Made by a program: the position numbers and the translations under genes. Under the pieces are notes generated by a model, which made no database searches, was not told where the DNA came from, and saw nothing but the letters and a program-made list of their open reading frames with translations. 64,000 nt of DNA, taken from positions 1-64,000 of the forward strand of contig JAJDNW010000044.1 of the NCBI GenBank assembly GCA_022340465.1, read 5' to 3'. Positions 17,298-27,250 of this stretch are shown one piece after another. The number at the start of each line of letters is the position of its first letter. Position 1 is the stretch's first letter. The stretch is from Deltaproteobacteria bacterium (lineage in GTDB: Bacteria > Desulfobacterota > Desulfobacteria > Desulfobacterales > B30-G6).

Positions 17298-18098
17298 TCA
17301 AGGCCCTCCGGCCGAGCGGAAATCGAGCCGGTAGGCCTTGCCGCCCCGCTGCAGCACGATATCGTCCGGGTTGATGCGGCTGACTGCGTACCCCTCGATA
17401 TCGTCCCCCTCCCGCAGCACCTGGCTGTTGACGACCGCCAGACGTTTTCCCGGAGTTTCACTCCAGGATATGGCCTGTACCTTCATAGCGACGCCTTCGA
17501 GCCGGTCCATCGGCACGGGTTCCTCCTGCGAAGGCTTCTTTTCGGGCGCTGCATCCTGGAAATCGGCCGCCCCTTTTTCCGCAACGGCCGGCGGCGGTGC
17601 AAGTTCCCGGGCAACCATGGCCATGGGCCGCTTTTCTTCCGGCGGTTTATTTACCACCGCCGCCGTTTCGGTTTCGACATCACGCCCGGCAGCGGTTTCC
17701 TCCGATAGTGTCCGTTTTGCGACGGGGTCGTTCCCCGCGGCTTCCGCTGTGGATATGCCTGCGGGACCTGCCGCCGGGCGTCCGCTTGCCGAGGGCGGAA
17801 TGGATTCCGCGGGATTGTCCCGGCGGGCGGTCTGCGCCGTTTTCCGGTCACCTGTTGTCGGCACGGGCCTTTGTTCGGAAGCGGTGCCCACAGGCTGCGG
17901 GCCGGGGGTTTTCGCCGGTGCGGCCCGGTAATACACCACCAGCCCGATGGCCCCGAAGCCCAGGCAAATCCCCCCGATGACGGCCAGGACGTATTTTGGA
18001 ATCGAAACGCCTCCGCCGGCGTGAACCCGTGTTGGCAGGGGCCCCTGCCGCGAGGTTTCCCTTTCCAGTTTCTTCAGTGAATCGAGAATCGAGCTCAA
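17298..18098 (-). CDS. GspB-like general secretion accessory protein
   Basis: 266 residues. The N-terminus MSSILDSLKKLERE is followed by one membrane segment at about residues 33-56, then a long Pro/Ala/Glu-rich periplasmic linker. The C-terminal domain (about 205-262) reads VQAISWSETPGKRLAVVNSQ and IEGYAVSRINPDDIVLQRGG, the T2SSB/GspB fold. In Aeromonas, ExeB works with ExeA to place the secretin through the peptidoglycan. An ExeA-like ATPase is encoded just upstream on the same strand, giving the expected pair. No type II secretion core genes are in the window. Confidence 0.75.
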   Translation of the reverse strand: MSSILDSLKKLERETSRQGPLPTRVHAGGGVSIPKYVLAVIGGICLGFGAIGLVVYYRAAPAKTPGPQPVGTASEQRPVPTTGDRKTAQTARRDNPAESIPPSASGRPAAGPAGISTAEAAGNDPVAKRTLSEETAAGRDVETETAAVVNKPPEEKRPMAMVARELAPPPAVAEKGAADFQDAAPEKKPSQEEPVPMDRLEGVAMKVQAISWSETPGKRLAVVNSQVLREGDDIEGYAVSRINPDDIVLQRGGKAYRLDFRSAGGP

Positions 18099-18280
18099 AT
18101 GCCGTCATCCTTACAGTAGATACCCGGGTCCGTAGGACCCGGCACTGGTTTCACCCTGGAAGGGTGTTGTTTCAATACCGCTGAAGCAAGAAAATTCTAA
18201 ATCCCAATATCCAAATTCTAAACAAATCCAAATATCAAATGACCTAACCCGCATACACCCAAAAAGATAAAGATCATTTA

Positions 18281-20011
18281 TCACGATGCTTCCCTTAAAA
18301 GCGGCTCATAGACCACCAGCCGCGGCGCCGGGTAGTCCTCCTTTTCGTTGTAAAGCGCGATCTTGGTCAACGGCCCCACAAACCCGTCTGCTTTGAGACC
18401 GTGCCGTCGCTGGATCTCCTTGATGATCGCCCGGGTCGAAAGGTCATATACCGGTGTCAAGGCCACGTCTTCGTATCCGATATCGCGCAGCATCATCTTG
18501 AGCATAATCACGGCCCCCTTGGGGTAACTGAAGGGCAGCGTGCCTTCGAAGCCCAGGTGATTCTTCCACGCAATCAGGGCCCGCCCCTTGAATTGAGCCA
18601 CCAGGGCCTCATAGGGAACCGCGACGCCGGCATCCGCTCCCTGCGCCCGGAAAACAGCCTGATGCGCCTGAATCTTTTCCAGCGCCAGGTATACGGGCAA
18701 TTTGCCGCCGGAAGACTCGAACCTGAAAATTGCCGGCAGATTCAGTCTCCTGACCAGGTCCGGATCGCCGTCGATCGCCTCTATTTCCAGCCCGTGCTGC
18801 TTCGCCACCAGGTTGAAAAAGGCGTCGTCGTCTGCGATGCTCAACAGATAGGGTTGTATCCGCCCTTCGACCGACCACAGGGAGAGCAGATTCGACATGG
18901 CGCTGTAGCGCGTTTCCGCCGCATCGACCTGTTCGATATACGTCTTGAGCGCCACCGGCTCCGCCCGCTTCTCGGGTGCGGGTGTCTTTGGTGCGGGTTC
19001 CACCGGCTCCGGCGCCGCCGGTGAAAGGACGACGGCCGGTTCCTTCCCGGGATCCGGCGCCGGTCGCGACAGGGCCCCGAGCGGCGCCCACCCGATCTCC
19101 CGGTGCACGATCCCCGGCAGCAGCAACACGGCCACCACCGCAGCGGCGGCAATCAATCCCATGGTTACGGTTCTGCGTTTCAGGGGAAACCGTTTCCGAT
19201 GGTCGCCGCGGCTCCACAATTCGCGGATCGCCATGCGCACCATGCTGCCCGACACCCGCTTTTGGTTCCGGCTGAAAGCGATCAGCAGCGACCGGTCACA
19301 GATGATATTGATCAGACGGGGGATGCCGTTGGCGTGTTTGAAAATCTCCTTCAGGGCGGATTTCGAAAAAAGGTGCGCCGGTTTGGTGAGGGCGATTTGC
19401 AGGCGGTGCCCGATGTAGGCACAGGTCTCTTTAAAGCTGAGCGGCGCCAGATGGCAGCTCAGGGTCACCCGTTGACCGAGTTGCCTCAGTTCATGAGAAT
19501 CCAGCATTTCCGCCAGTTCGGGCTGCCCCACCAGAATGATCTGAATGAGCTTGCTGCGCGTCGTTTCGAGGTTCGACAAAAGCCTCAGCTGTTCGAGAAC
19601 CTCGACGCTCAGATTCTGGGCTTCGTCGATGATCAATATCACCTTCCTGCCGTCCGCCTTCATCTGCATGAGGTAGGCATTCAGGGCATCGACCAGCGCC
19701 TTGGCGTCGTTCGCGGATGCGGTAATGTGCAGCTCATCGTTGATGGCTTTGAGCAGTTGAACTTCATCGAGCCTGGGATTGAATATATAGGCGGCTTCGG
19801 TATCGTCGGTCAAGCGGTCCAGGAAAACCCGGCACAGGGTTGTTTTGCCCGTGCCGACTTCACCGGTGATTTCCACGAATCCGTCCCCGTGCGCCGCGGC
19901 ATATTCCAGATGCGCCAGGGCTTCTTCATAGCTTTTGCTCAAGAACAGGTAGGTCGGATCCGGAAGCAGCTTGAAAGGCCGTTCTTTGAAGCCGAAAAAA
20001 CCGCTGTACAT
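18281..20011 (-). CDS. ExeA-like AAA ATPase with peptidoglycan-binding domain
   Basis: 576 residues. The N-terminus FGFKERPFKLLPDPTYLFLS is the ExeA/GspA signature. Walker A is GEVGTGKTTL (about residue 50) and Walker B is ILIIDEAQNL. A membrane segment follows near residues 280-300, then a linker rich in Pro/Ala/Glu. A C-terminal peptidoglycan-binding repeat (RAIIKEIQRRHGLKADGFVG) ends the protein. The family couples cytoplasmic ATP hydrolysis to peptidoglycan remodelling for assembly of secretion or pilus machines. It is followed downstream by the GspB-like gene. Confidence 0.85.
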   Translation of the reverse strand: MYSGFFGFKERPFKLLPDPTYLFLSKSYEEALAHLEYAAAHGDGFVEITGEVGTGKTTLCRVFLDRLTDDTEAAYIFNPRLDEVQLLKAINDELHITASANDAKALVDALNAYLMQMKADGRKVILIIDEAQNLSVEVLEQLRLLSNLETTRSKLIQIILVGQPELAEMLDSHELRQLGQRVTLSCHLAPLSFKETCAYIGHRLQIALTKPAHLFSKSALKEIFKHANGIPRLINIICDRSLLIAFSRNQKRVSGSMVRMAIRELWSRGDHRKRFPLKRRTVTMGLIAAAAVVAVLLLPGIVHREIGWAPLGALSRPAPDPGKEPAVVLSPAAPEPVEPAPKTPAPEKRAEPVALKTYIEQVDAAETRYSAMSNLLSLWSVEGRIQPYLLSIADDDAFFNLVAKQHGLEIEAIDGDPDLVRRLNLPAIFRFESSGGKLPVYLALEKIQAHQAVFRAQGADAGVAVPYEALVAQFKGRALIAWKNHLGFEGTLPFSYPKGAVIMLKMMLRDIGYEDVALTPVYDLSTRAIIKEIQRRHGLKADGFVGPLTKIALYNEKEDYPAPRLVVYEPLLREAS

Positions 20012-20127
20012 ATCGTTTCTCCCTTACGCTTCGGAGGCCGTCCGGATGATCCTGCCGCCATGCCTGCAGGTGTGCCCGGGGCGATACCCCATCGGCACCC
20101 GCCCGGACGGGAGGCGCCGTCCCCTGC

Positions 20128-20904
20128 CTATGGACGGGGCTGGGCGCCGCCGGAAGCCGTCGCTCTCTTCGCGCTGATTTCAAACTCGCAGATGAGCGGC
20201 ACGTGATCGGAAAATTTCACCTGGGGAATCTCGAACGAGACGATGTGAATGTCGCGGCTGTGGAAAATGTAGTCCAGCTGCCTGCGGGGGGCACGGCTGG
20301 GGTGCGACGGCTCCCCGTTGCTGTTGGCATTTTTCAACCCGGTCGCGGCCAGAAAAAGCTGCAGTTCACGATCACCCCACAAAACGTTGAAGTCACCGGC
20401 CACGATGACCGGCTTGTTCCGCTTTCTCACTATTTTATGCAGCGTCTCGAGCTGGTATTGGCGGTGCCGGAACTTGATGGACAGGTGCACCAGAAAGACG
20501 ACGCACTCTGCAAGCTCCAGCTCTATCACCAGACGCTTGACCCCTTCGCGGAAGTAGTGAAACCGCCGGGAGACGATCTCCTGGTTGGTGATGATGGCAT
20601 TGCCCTGCTTGTTGAGCACCGGCACCCGTTGAGCGACGGAGGTCGCCGCATACTTGGACCGGTAGATATGGTTGTGCTGAAGCTCCCAGGCAATGGACTC
20701 GGCCTGGTTGCTTTTGCTGGCACGAAACGAACCGGCATCCACTTCGATCAGGCCCATGATGTCCGGGTTGACGGACACGATGAAATCGATGATCTTCTTG
20801 AGGTTGCCATCCGTGTGCTTTAAATAGCCACTGTAGGGCACCGGCAGGTGAAAAAACCTGCCGATCCCCGCGGCATACCTTATATTGTACAGTAAAAACT
20901 TCAA
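20128..20904 (-). CDS. Endonuclease/exonuclease/phosphatase-family protein
   Basis: 258 residues with the EEP fold: FLLYNIRYAAG at the start, GLIEVDAGS with the metal-binding Glu, VVFLVHLSIKFRHRQYQLE, VAGDFNVLWGDRELQ with the Asp-Asn pair, RRQLDYIFHS, and SDHVPLICEFEI with the catalytic Asp-His. Such proteins cleave phosphodiester or phosphomonoester bonds (DNA, phosphoinositides, nucleotides). No signal peptide is evident and the substrate is unknown. It lies between the exeA and DUF2333 genes on the same strand. The last 15 residues are low-complexity. Confidence 0.8.
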   Translation of the reverse strand: MKFLLYNIRYAAGIGRFFHLPVPYSGYLKHTDGNLKKIIDFIVSVNPDIMGLIEVDAGSFRASKSNQAESIAWELQHNHIYRSKYAATSVAQRVPVLNKQGNAIITNQEIVSRRFHYFREGVKRLVIELELAECVVFLVHLSIKFRHRQYQLETLHKIVRKRNKPVIVAGDFNVLWGDRELQLFLAATGLKNANSNGEPSHPSRAPRRQLDYIFHSRDIHIVSFEIPQVKFSDHVPLICEFEISAKRATASGGAQPRP

Positions 20905-20975
20905 CTTTCCTGTTCTTTTGACCGCGGCGGCTTGTCCGGCGTAGCTCGAAGAGCGAAGACGGAAGCCGCATTCAT

Positions 20976-21021
20976 TAAACGATTCGCCCGGTCTTTTTAA
21001 AAAGACCGGGCGAATCGTTTA
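20976..21021 (-). terminator. Perfect 46-nt palindrome after the DUF2333 gene
   Basis: Bases 20976-21021 are exactly self-complementary, with core GCCCGGTCTTTTTAAAAAGA. The arm on the 21021 side contains the TAA stop of the upstream minus-strand gene. A 23-bp stem without unpaired loop bases is unusually long. It should act as a strong terminator or transcript-end hairpin. Confidence 0.7.
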
Positions 21022-22290
21022 GGTGGAGAGAGCCTTGATCAGCACCCCCAGGTAAAACCGTGCGTGGCTGATGGGTGCGGCCATATTGCTTCTGTGGTTA
21101 GCGAAAATACTGCTGTAATCGCTGTTCAGGATAATCCAGGGATCGATTTCGATGGCGTGGTGGCACGACTCGATGGCGTTTTGCAGTACCTCCAGCCCTC
21201 CTTCCCGGCTGACCATGATGTTGAAGTCGGCCTCGATGGCCTGCAATATGGTGTACAGAGCGCTGGCCACCCCCTTGGCATAAAAGAAATAGTCGTCGGC
21301 CGCGAAAAAGCCGACCTCGCTTCCGTCGGGTTCATGCCTCTTGACCAGGTTCTCGTCACAGCTCCCCAAAAGGTCCTCATAGGCTTCCAAAAGGGGAATC
21401 AGGTTGTCCGTGCGCGTGTAGAACTCCGCCTCGCCCTGCGCCAGCTTGTCATAGTAGTGGCGCAACTCCTTCAAACCGTCCTGGTATTTGGATTCGGCCG
21501 ACGGGAACCAGTACCGGTCGGCCTTGATCATGAACCAGTTCATGGCATTTTCCAGATTGGGGTCGAAGCGGGCCGTGCTGCCTGTCCGCGAAATGCGTTC
21601 GGCCAGAATGCGCGACGTTCTCCGGGTCACCTCGAGAACGCCCAACTGAAAATTGTTCACGTTGTCCGTCCACTCGACAATGTCATTGGGCCGCCAACCG
21701 TAACGCCGTTGGTTCAGTTCGTAATCCATGGGTTGAATCACGGCATCCACGAAAGCCATTCCCGCCACCGGGTATGTTTTCGCCGGCGCTCCGCCGTGTC
21801 CGCCGGCTTCGTCCGCATCCTTCTGTGCCGCGCCGCCGTGGCCGGTCGCCGCCGTTTCCCCCGCCGGTTTGCGGGCCGGCTCGCCAGCAGCCGCGGGCGC
21901 ATGCCCTCCGGAAACCGATACCTTTCGGCTTGTCGCTGATTCATGGGACTCAGCAGCCGCGTGGGTGACGGCAACCTGCGGCTGCATGGGTGACGTCGCA
22001 ACCGGCGCCGCCTCCTGTGTCCCGGCAGGTTGCGTACCGTGACCGGATCCCGCAGCATCCCCACCGGCGGTGTGGGCATCGACCGCCTGCTCATCCCCGG
22101 CGGGTTGCGCGTCATGCTGCCGTACGGTCGATGCTTTGTCCGGCAAGACCTCTTCCGGCACTTCAAAATATTGAATCACGACCCACAGAGCCGCCAGGGC
22201 AACCACCACGACCGCGAGGACGGGCAGCATGTGCTTGATGACGAATCTACCAAAACCTGCGGCGCCGGAAGTGCTCTTTTTATCTACCAT
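21019..22290 (-). CDS. DUF2333-family single-pass membrane protein
   Basis: 423 residues. One membrane segment at about residues 20-42 is followed by a His/Ala/Gly-rich low-complexity linker (about 55-170). The folded C-terminal domain starts with AGMAFVDAVIQPMDYELNQR and contains WRPNDIVEWTDNVNNFQLGV and FAADDYFFYAKGVASALY. I recognise this as DUF2333, a proteobacterial family of unknown function; that match is from memory. The linker has many His residues, which could bind metal, but this is speculative. The stop codon lies inside a perfect 46-nt palindrome. Confidence 0.7.
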   Translation of the reverse strand: MVDKKSTSGAAGFGRFVIKHMLPVLAVVVVALAALWVVIQYFEVPEEVLPDKASTVRQHDAQPAGDEQAVDAHTAGGDAAGSGHGTQPAGTQEAAPVATSPMQPQVAVTHAAAESHESATSRKVSVSGGHAPAAAGEPARKPAGETAATGHGGAAQKDADEAGGHGGAPAKTYPVAGMAFVDAVIQPMDYELNQRRYGWRPNDIVEWTDNVNNFQLGVLEVTRRTSRILAERISRTGSTARFDPNLENAMNWFMIKADRYWFPSAESKYQDGLKELRHYYDKLAQGEAEFYTRTDNLIPLLEAYEDLLGSCDENLVKRHEPDGSEVGFFAADDYFFYAKGVASALYTILQAIEADFNIMVSREGGLEVLQNAIESCHHAIEIDPWIILNSDYSSIFANHRSNMAAPISHARFYLGVLIKALST

Positions 22291-22395
22291 GAGTTTGTAT
22301 TCCTTTCCTCAGTTTAGGCCTCTCCCTATGCAAACCAAATTACCTGTTTTCCCATACCGCTTCGGCAAACGCATCGCCCGCGGCGCAGGAAGCCC

Positions 22396-24309
22396 TCACT
22401 GTCCTTTTCTCAGTTTCCGGCTGTCCCCCACCCGGAGGGTCACGTTTTTGGCGTCGAAATACTCCAGCAGGGGAATGATATACTTGCGCGAAGCGCCCGT
22501 CATCTCTTTGAACTGGGGTGTGGTAATCTCCCCGTTGGCCTTCAGGAAGTCCACGAGGCGCTTTTTGAGCTCCTCATAAGGCTCCCCGTGAAAAAACAGG
22601 TCCTCCTTGGCCTTGATCATGGTGCCTTCGTTCACCAGCAACATGAGGACGTCCTTGGCGACGACCGGATCGACACCCAGCGTCTTGGTGACCTCCTTGA
22701 AATAGGGCGGTGTGAGCCCGCTTTCCAGGTAGATCTCCAACACCTTTTTCTTGATGTCAGCCTGATCCATGCCCAGTGAAACCTTGTGACTCGCCAGCCG
22801 CACGGCTTCGCCCTCCTGGGCGATCTTGCCGGCCTTCAGCATCTGGTTCATCACCACGCTGAACAACTTGTCCGCGGCATTCACCGGGAACTTCGATTTC
22901 AGTTCTCCCTTGGACATACCGGTTTTCAAGGGATTGGCCCGATGGTACCTGTCGAGATTTACCACCATCTGTTCCTGCAGGGCATCGAACACGTCCCGGT
23001 GGACGAACAGCCTGCTCTCCTTGTCGATCTGTATGATCTCCCTGGTCGACGAGAGCGCCTGAGTGATGGACGTCAACCGCTTTTCAGGCAAGTTGGTCAT
23101 GATGACCAGATCCGCAAACGTCACCCCGGAAACCCCGGCATCTTTCACATGAAAAGAGGCGATCGCTTCCGCCGGGCTGTCGATAAGCCCTTTCAGGCCC
23201 TCGATGACATCCACCTGAAACTGCTTGTGCTTCTGTGCCACCGGGTTCAGGACCCTGCCCCCGCCTATGGTTCGTACAGGCGAATAGCTCCGGATAACGA
23301 AGCGGTCGTCCCGGACCAGCGTCACGGGCGTGTCCAGCCGTATCTGGGCCACAATGTCCTCACCGGGATTCAGTTCCTCTCTGTCCAGCAGCACCAGATA
23401 GCCGAAGACCTCACTGGTCCCCGTGTGGAAACGCACCTTGGTCCGGTTTTTCGCCGGCTTCCGATTGCTGTCTAGGAAATGCAGGCTCACGTCCACCATG
23501 TAACTCGGCCGCAGGGCGCCCGGTGTGGAAAGCACCTCGCCGCGGTTCACCGAGGCCTTTTCCAGCCCCTGGAAATTGATGGCCGTGCGCATGCCCGGGC
23601 CGGCTTGCTCCACGCTCTCGTTGTGCACCTGTATGCCCCTCACCTTGGAGGTGGTCATGGAAGGAAAAATGGTGACGGTGTCTCCCACCTTTATGCTGCC
23701 GGAAACCAGCGAGCCGGTGATCACCGTTCCAAAACCCTTCATGGTGAAAACCCGGTCGACGGGCAGTCTGAACAGGTTGGTCAACGGTCTGTCCGGGACC
23801 TTGGCACTCAGTTCCTCCAGGGCGGCAATGAATTCCCGAACCCCCTCGCCCGTTGCGGAGGACAGCGGAACGATGGCGCAGTCTTCCAGAAAGGTCCCCC
23901 TGGCGAAATCCCGGATATCCTCGGTGACCAGTTCCATCCACTCCTCGTCCACGAGATCTGTCTTGGTCAGAGCGATCAGGCCGTGTTCGATGCCCAGAAG
24001 GGTGCAGATCTCCATGTGCTCGCGGGTCTGCGGCATGACCCCCTCGTCGGCGGCGATGACCATGGCTACCATGTCGATGCCCGTGGCGCCGGCAACCATG
24101 TTTTTCACGAACTTTTCATGACCCGGCACATCGACAATGCCCAGGTGCCACCCGCCGGGCAGGTCGATCGAGGCAAACCCCAGTTCGATGGTGATGCCCC
24201 GCGCCTGTTCCTCTTTCAGCCGGTCGGTATTGACGCCGGTGACGGCTTTGATGAGGCTGGTTTTACCGTGGTCGATGTGTCCGGCGGTTCCGAGTATAAT
24301 CTGTTTCAT
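22396..24309 (-). CDS. selB: Selenocysteine-specific translation elongation factor
   Basis: 637 residues, the normal SelB size. The G-domain motifs are [13 protein letters not shown] (P-loop), [12 protein letters not shown], and [11 protein letters not shown] in place of NKxD. Three beta-barrel domains follow, then four winged-helix repeats at the C-terminus (for example [20 protein letters not shown]), which bind the SECIS hairpin. SelB brings Sec-tRNA to in-frame UGA codons, so this genome must encode selenoproteins. selA and selC are not in the window. The start overlaps a small membrane-protein gene by four bases. One candidate target is the thiolase at 46845-48017. Confidence 0.96.
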   Translation of the reverse strand: MKQIILGTAGHIDHGKTSLIKAVTGVNTDRLKEEQARGITIELGFASIDLPGGWHLGIVDVPGHEKFVKNMVAGATGIDMVAMVIAADEGVMPQTREHMEICTLLGIEHGLIALTKTDLVDEEWMELVTEDIRDFARGTFLEDCAIVPLSSATGEGVREFIAALEELSAKVPDRPLTNLFRLPVDRVFTMKGFGTVITGSLVSGSIKVGDTVTIFPSMTTSKVRGIQVHNESVEQAGPGMRTAINFQGLEKASVNRGEVLSTPGALRPSYMVDVSLHFLDSNRKPAKNRTKVRFHTGTSEVFGYLVLLDREELNPGEDIVAQIRLDTPVTLVRDDRFVIRSYSPVRTIGGGRVLNPVAQKHKQFQVDVIEGLKGLIDSPAEAIASFHVKDAGVSGVTFADLVIMTNLPEKRLTSITQALSSTREIIQIDKESRLFVHRDVFDALQEQMVVNLDRYHRANPLKTGMSKGELKSKFPVNAADKLFSVVMNQMLKAGKIAQEGEAVRLASHKVSLGMDQADIKKKVLEIYLESGLTPPYFKEVTKTLGVDPVVAKDVLMLLVNEGTMIKAKEDLFFHGEPYEELKKRLVDFLKANGEITTPQFKEMTGASRKYIIPLLEYFDAKNVTLRVGDSRKLRKGQ

Positions 24310-24491
24310 TTATTGTGCTTCCGGTTTCGAAAGAATTCCGTCACATAGGACATGCCAATCAGGAAAACCGCCAGACCGGCCACCCACGCCGGGTTGACAC
24401 TTCCGTAGAAAAACCGGGTGAGCATGACGGCAAAAAACACCCCCAAAATTACCCGCATGACCATTATGTTGAAATTCTTCAATCGCTTCAC
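24306..24491 (-). CDS. Small two-helix membrane protein, unknown
   Basis: 61 residues with two hydrophobic stretches (about residues 10-25 and 33-50) and a basic tail ending FFRNRKHNK. The stop codon overlaps the selB start by four bases, so the two are probably translated together. I do not recognise a family. The hydrophobicity pattern and exact coupling argue for a real gene; the short length is the main reason for doubt. Confidence 0.6.
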   Translation of the reverse strand: MKRLKNFNIMVMRVILGVFFAVMLTRFFYGSVNPAWVAGLAVFLIGMSYVTEFFRNRKHNK

Positions 24492-24740
24492 CCAGCATTG
24501 GGAACGCTTGCCGGACCGGTGTTTTACCGTATGCCCTTTATATTTTTATGAATAAATCCAGGGCAGTGCCATGATCTCAGCATCCATTCGCATGCAATAG
24601 TGCCCATCGTTGTCAATCAGGAAATTGTATAGCAGAAGCCCTGGCCGGTCAATAAATTTAAAAATGCAGATTGTATTATTTTGCTTGAAATGTTCATTTC
24701 ATTCTGTTAATTTTTGTGTTTCTGAATGCAATCGTATTAT

Positions 24741-24817
24741 GGTGGGTGTAGCTCAGTTGGTAGAGCACTTGGTTGTGGCCCAAGTGGCCGTGGGTTCAAG
24801 TCCCATCACTCACCCCA
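24741..24817 (+). tRNA. tRNA-His (GTG)
   Basis: A 77-nt cloverleaf with anticodon GTG in TTGTGGC. The extra 5' G (position -1, base 24741) faces C73, the identity element of tRNA-His. The acceptor stem GTGGGTG pairs with CACTCAC, the T-loop is GGTTCAAGTCC, and CCA is encoded. A 17-bp terminator begins four bases downstream. Confidence 0.95.
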
Positions 24818-24820
24818 TAT

Positions 24821-24867
24821 AAAAGAAACCGCCGGCAACCTTACCGGGTGCCGGCGGTTTCTTTTGC
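24821..24867 (+). terminator. Terminator of tRNA-His
   Basis: AAAAGAAACCGCCGGCA (24821-24837) and its perfect complement TGCCGGCGGTTTCTTTT (24849-24865) form a 17-bp stem with an 11-nt loop and an A/T-bordered base. This is a strong intrinsic terminator, possibly active in both directions. Confidence 0.85.
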
Positions 24868-25090
24868 GGTTTCTGGCTAGCGGCAGCGCACGGCTCGACA
24901 TCTATTGTAAAAGCAGTGCTTCCATCTTGCACCTAAATTGAGTTTAGGTTGCAATATTCCACCCATTCCTGTATCAGAAAGGCTTCAGGTTGAACCGGGA
25001 TAGCGAGGACATTCCATGCCGCTTGACGCGGGGAATCTTCGATCATTTCCCATCCGGTTCGGCTGTTACCTATACAGAACCCGATATCGT

Positions 25091-25167
<77 letters not shown>

Positions 25168-25175
25168 ATTATTTC

Positions 25176-25210
25176 AAGGGGTTACAGCTTCAGCTGTTTC
25201 CCCTTTTTTT
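25176..25210 (+). terminator. Terminator of tRNA-Arg
   Basis: AAGGGG and CCCCTT close a hairpin whose inner stem is CAGC/GCTG with loop TTCA. Seven T residues follow (25204-25210). It begins nine bases after the tRNA. Confidence 0.85.
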
Positions 25211-25211
25211 G

Positions 25212-25233
25212 TTTCGTAACCATTTCGTAACCA
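25212..25233 (+). repeat. Exact 11-bp tandem duplication
   Basis: TTTCGTAACCA occurs twice head to tail, right after the tRNA-Arg terminator and before the LssY_C relic. It could be a footprint of an old integration at the tRNA 3' end, but no integrase is present. The rest of 25234-25556 holds no recognisable gene. Confidence 0.5.
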
Positions 25234-25556
25234 CGCAACCGCCTTTAGAGGCCTACATATACAAATTTTAAACGATGTGTTTCTTAGTGATACGGCTACA
25301 TACAATCCATCTCCCGGCACTATCCCCAGTCGTCTGTGATGGTTTGCCAGGCAGCTACTGACCCATAAATTTGCCCCGCAGTTTAGAAATATGCCCGTAT
25401 TTTCTGATGGAAGCAAGGCAGAAGGCTGAGGCCGATAAAATACTCGGTGTTGATAGGCAGGCGTTGGTTATGGTATCAGTATGGTGCGATTTCCAATATT
25501 GGTGTTGATAACATCCACCGAAAAATTTTATTTCCGTGTGCGAAAAGGCACGATGA

Positions 25557-25911
25557 TCTCCATGCAGTGCGCTCTATGTGTTTGGAAGCTCGCAGGATCT
25601 CGGTCTTCAAAAAGCACGAAGTTCCATCAATTTACGCAATCACATGCGCCTCTGGCTCACTCCCTACAGGTACAAGAAACATCCGATATGGCTTGGACAG
25701 ATCAGCCGTGTCATAGGTGTCAATTATTCGAGACGGACCTTAATAACCCATGCCATTGATCCGGATGTCGATGAAACGCGCAATGGGCTCGTTGGAGATC
25801 TCGCCTGCTCCCAGGCACTCGGTGCGGTTGGTTTTGTCAAAGGATCACAACGCTCCTCTCTCGATGAAACCCATTTCAATCAAACCCCTGATCCATTAAA
25901 GGAGTGTCCCT
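25557..25911 (+). pseudogene. LssY_C-domain protein, C-terminal fragment
   Basis: The frame reads ALYVFGSSQDLGLQKARSS, then NHMRLWLTPYRYKKHPIWLG, QISRVIGVNYS, THAIDPDVDETRNGLVGDL and GAVGFVKGS. This series is the core of the LssY C-terminal domain (PF14067 as I remember it). No start is available: a TGA lies at 25554-25556, and only scattered remnants are seen before it. The open frame runs on into lysC as far as 25973, but family resemblance ends near 25890. I read it as the surviving 3' part of a decayed membrane-protein gene. Confidence 0.6.
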
Positions 25912-27129
25912 ATGACCTGTATTGTTCAGAAATATGGTGGCAGCAGTGTAGCGGATTTGGGGCGGCTGCATAAAATCGCCCACGTAATTGCCGATCTCAA
26001 AGGCAGGAATATTGATATCGCCGTTGTGGTTTCGGCAATGGGAAAAACAACGGATGAACTGGTGGCTATGAGTCGCGAAGTGTCTGCCAACCCCCCCCGA
26101 CGGGAAATGGACATGCTGCTTTCCACCGGTGAGCGTATTACCATGGCGATGCTCTGCATGGCGTTGCATGAGCAAGGGCTCGATGCCGTATCGTTGACCG
26201 GCTCCCAGGCTGGCATCATCACCAATGACCGCCACAATGATGCCCAGGTCATCGAGGTCAGACCATATCGGGTGCAGGATGAAATGGCTAAAGGTAAAGT
26301 TGTCATCATCGGCGGTTTCCAGGGCGTCAGCTATAAGCGGGACATTACGACGCTTGGCCGCGGCGGATCTGATACAACGGCCGTGGCGCTGGCGGCGGCC
26401 TTGAATGCCGAGCGGTGTGAGATTTATTCGGATGTGGACGGGGTCTATTCCGCCGACCCCTCCGTGACGTCCGATGCCCGGCACTTGCCTGAGGTTTCCT
26501 TTCCGGTCATGCAGGAGATGAGCACGGCTGGGGCCAAGGTGCTGCATGCGTCGGCAGTGCAGTTCGCCAAGGAAAAAAACATCGCTATATACGCTCGAGC
26601 TGCATTTTCGGAGGGCCGTGAAACCATTATACGACGTCTTTCCCCAGGCTCTGTCGTGGGTGTACAGGCGGTGGTTAGCGAAGAACAGGTCCAACGAGTC
26701 CACCTCCACGGGGCCGGCACGCACGCCCGCTTCAAAACGGCCTTGGATTACCTTGAAAGCGAACAGATCCCCATCAAAGAAGTCAATCTTGCCAACATGT
26801 CCCCTAACACAGAGCGATCATCCGCTTCTTTCGTCGTTTCCACAAATAACATCTATGGATGGGAGCACGTCAAATCCGTATTACGGAAAAAACTGGAAAA
26901 AAAGGTCGATTTCGACACCGACTTGGCGGCCCTGTCGCTGATCGGCGAAGGGTTGAACCGCAACAACCTGACACTGTTGCAAACGATCGACTTGCTGGCC
27001 AACAATGATATACCCGTGCTTGGCGTTACGACAACCTCGTTCCGTATTTCCTTGCTGGTACCGAGAAGCCAGATTGAAAAAAGTGTAGTAATTTGTCACA
27101 CCCGCTGGGTGGCCAACAATGGCGAATAG
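25912..27129 (+). CDS. lysC: Aspartate kinase
   Basis: 405 residues. The kinase N-terminus is [55 protein letters not shown], and [14 protein letters not shown] complete the catalytic domain. The C-terminal about 140 residues form the paired ACT domains that bind lysine or threonine ([31 protein letters not shown]). The enzyme phosphorylates aspartate, the first step toward Lys, Thr and Met. It stands apart from hom and thrH (about 20 kb away), behind tRNA-Arg and a gene relic and before a toxin-antitoxin pair. That setting, and a lower GC feel than its neighbours, hint at later acquisition. Confidence 0.94.
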   Translation: MTCIVQKYGGSSVADLGRLHKIAHVIADLKGRNIDIAVVVSAMGKTTDELVAMSREVSANPPRREMDMLLSTGERITMAMLCMALHEQGLDAVSLTGSQAGIITNDRHNDAQVIEVRPYRVQDEMAKGKVVIIGGFQGVSYKRDITTLGRGGSDTTAVALAAALNAERCEIYSDVDGVYSADPSVTSDARHLPEVSFPVMQEMSTAGAKVLHASAVQFAKEKNIAIYARAAFSEGRETIIRRLSPGSVVGVQAVVSEEQVQRVHLHGAGTHARFKTALDYLESEQIPIKEVNLANMSPNTERSSASFVVSTNNIYGWEHVKSVLRKKLEKKVDFDTDLAALSLIGEGLNRNNLTLLQTIDLLANNDIPVLGVTTTSFRISLLVPRSQIEKSVVICHTRWVANNGE

Positions 27130-27182
27130 ACAAACGGAGGCAAGAAACCTCACCATGTGCATCTGGCCCCAAATAATTCCGT

Positions 27183-27249
27183 TTGACAGACAAAACATAT
27201 GTGATAATTATATGACCATAATTCAGGTCAACTAAAATAGAGGTCATAT
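27183..27249 (+). promoter_or_regulatory. Promoter and operator-like repeat of the Phd/RelE operon
   Basis: TTGACA (27183-27188) and AATTAT (27206-27211) with a 17-bp spacer form a likely promoter. ATATGACC (27210-27217) and GGTCATAT (27242-27249) are inverted arms that flank the presumed start site; a third half-site, AGGTCA, lies between them. Type II antitoxins commonly repress their own operon by binding such arms. Confidence 0.55.
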
Positions 27250-27250
27250 C

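Noticed and set aside
25447-25759. Two plus-strand frames overlapping the LssY_C fragment
   Set aside because: They are alternative frames through the relic; only the third frame shows the LssY_C motif series.
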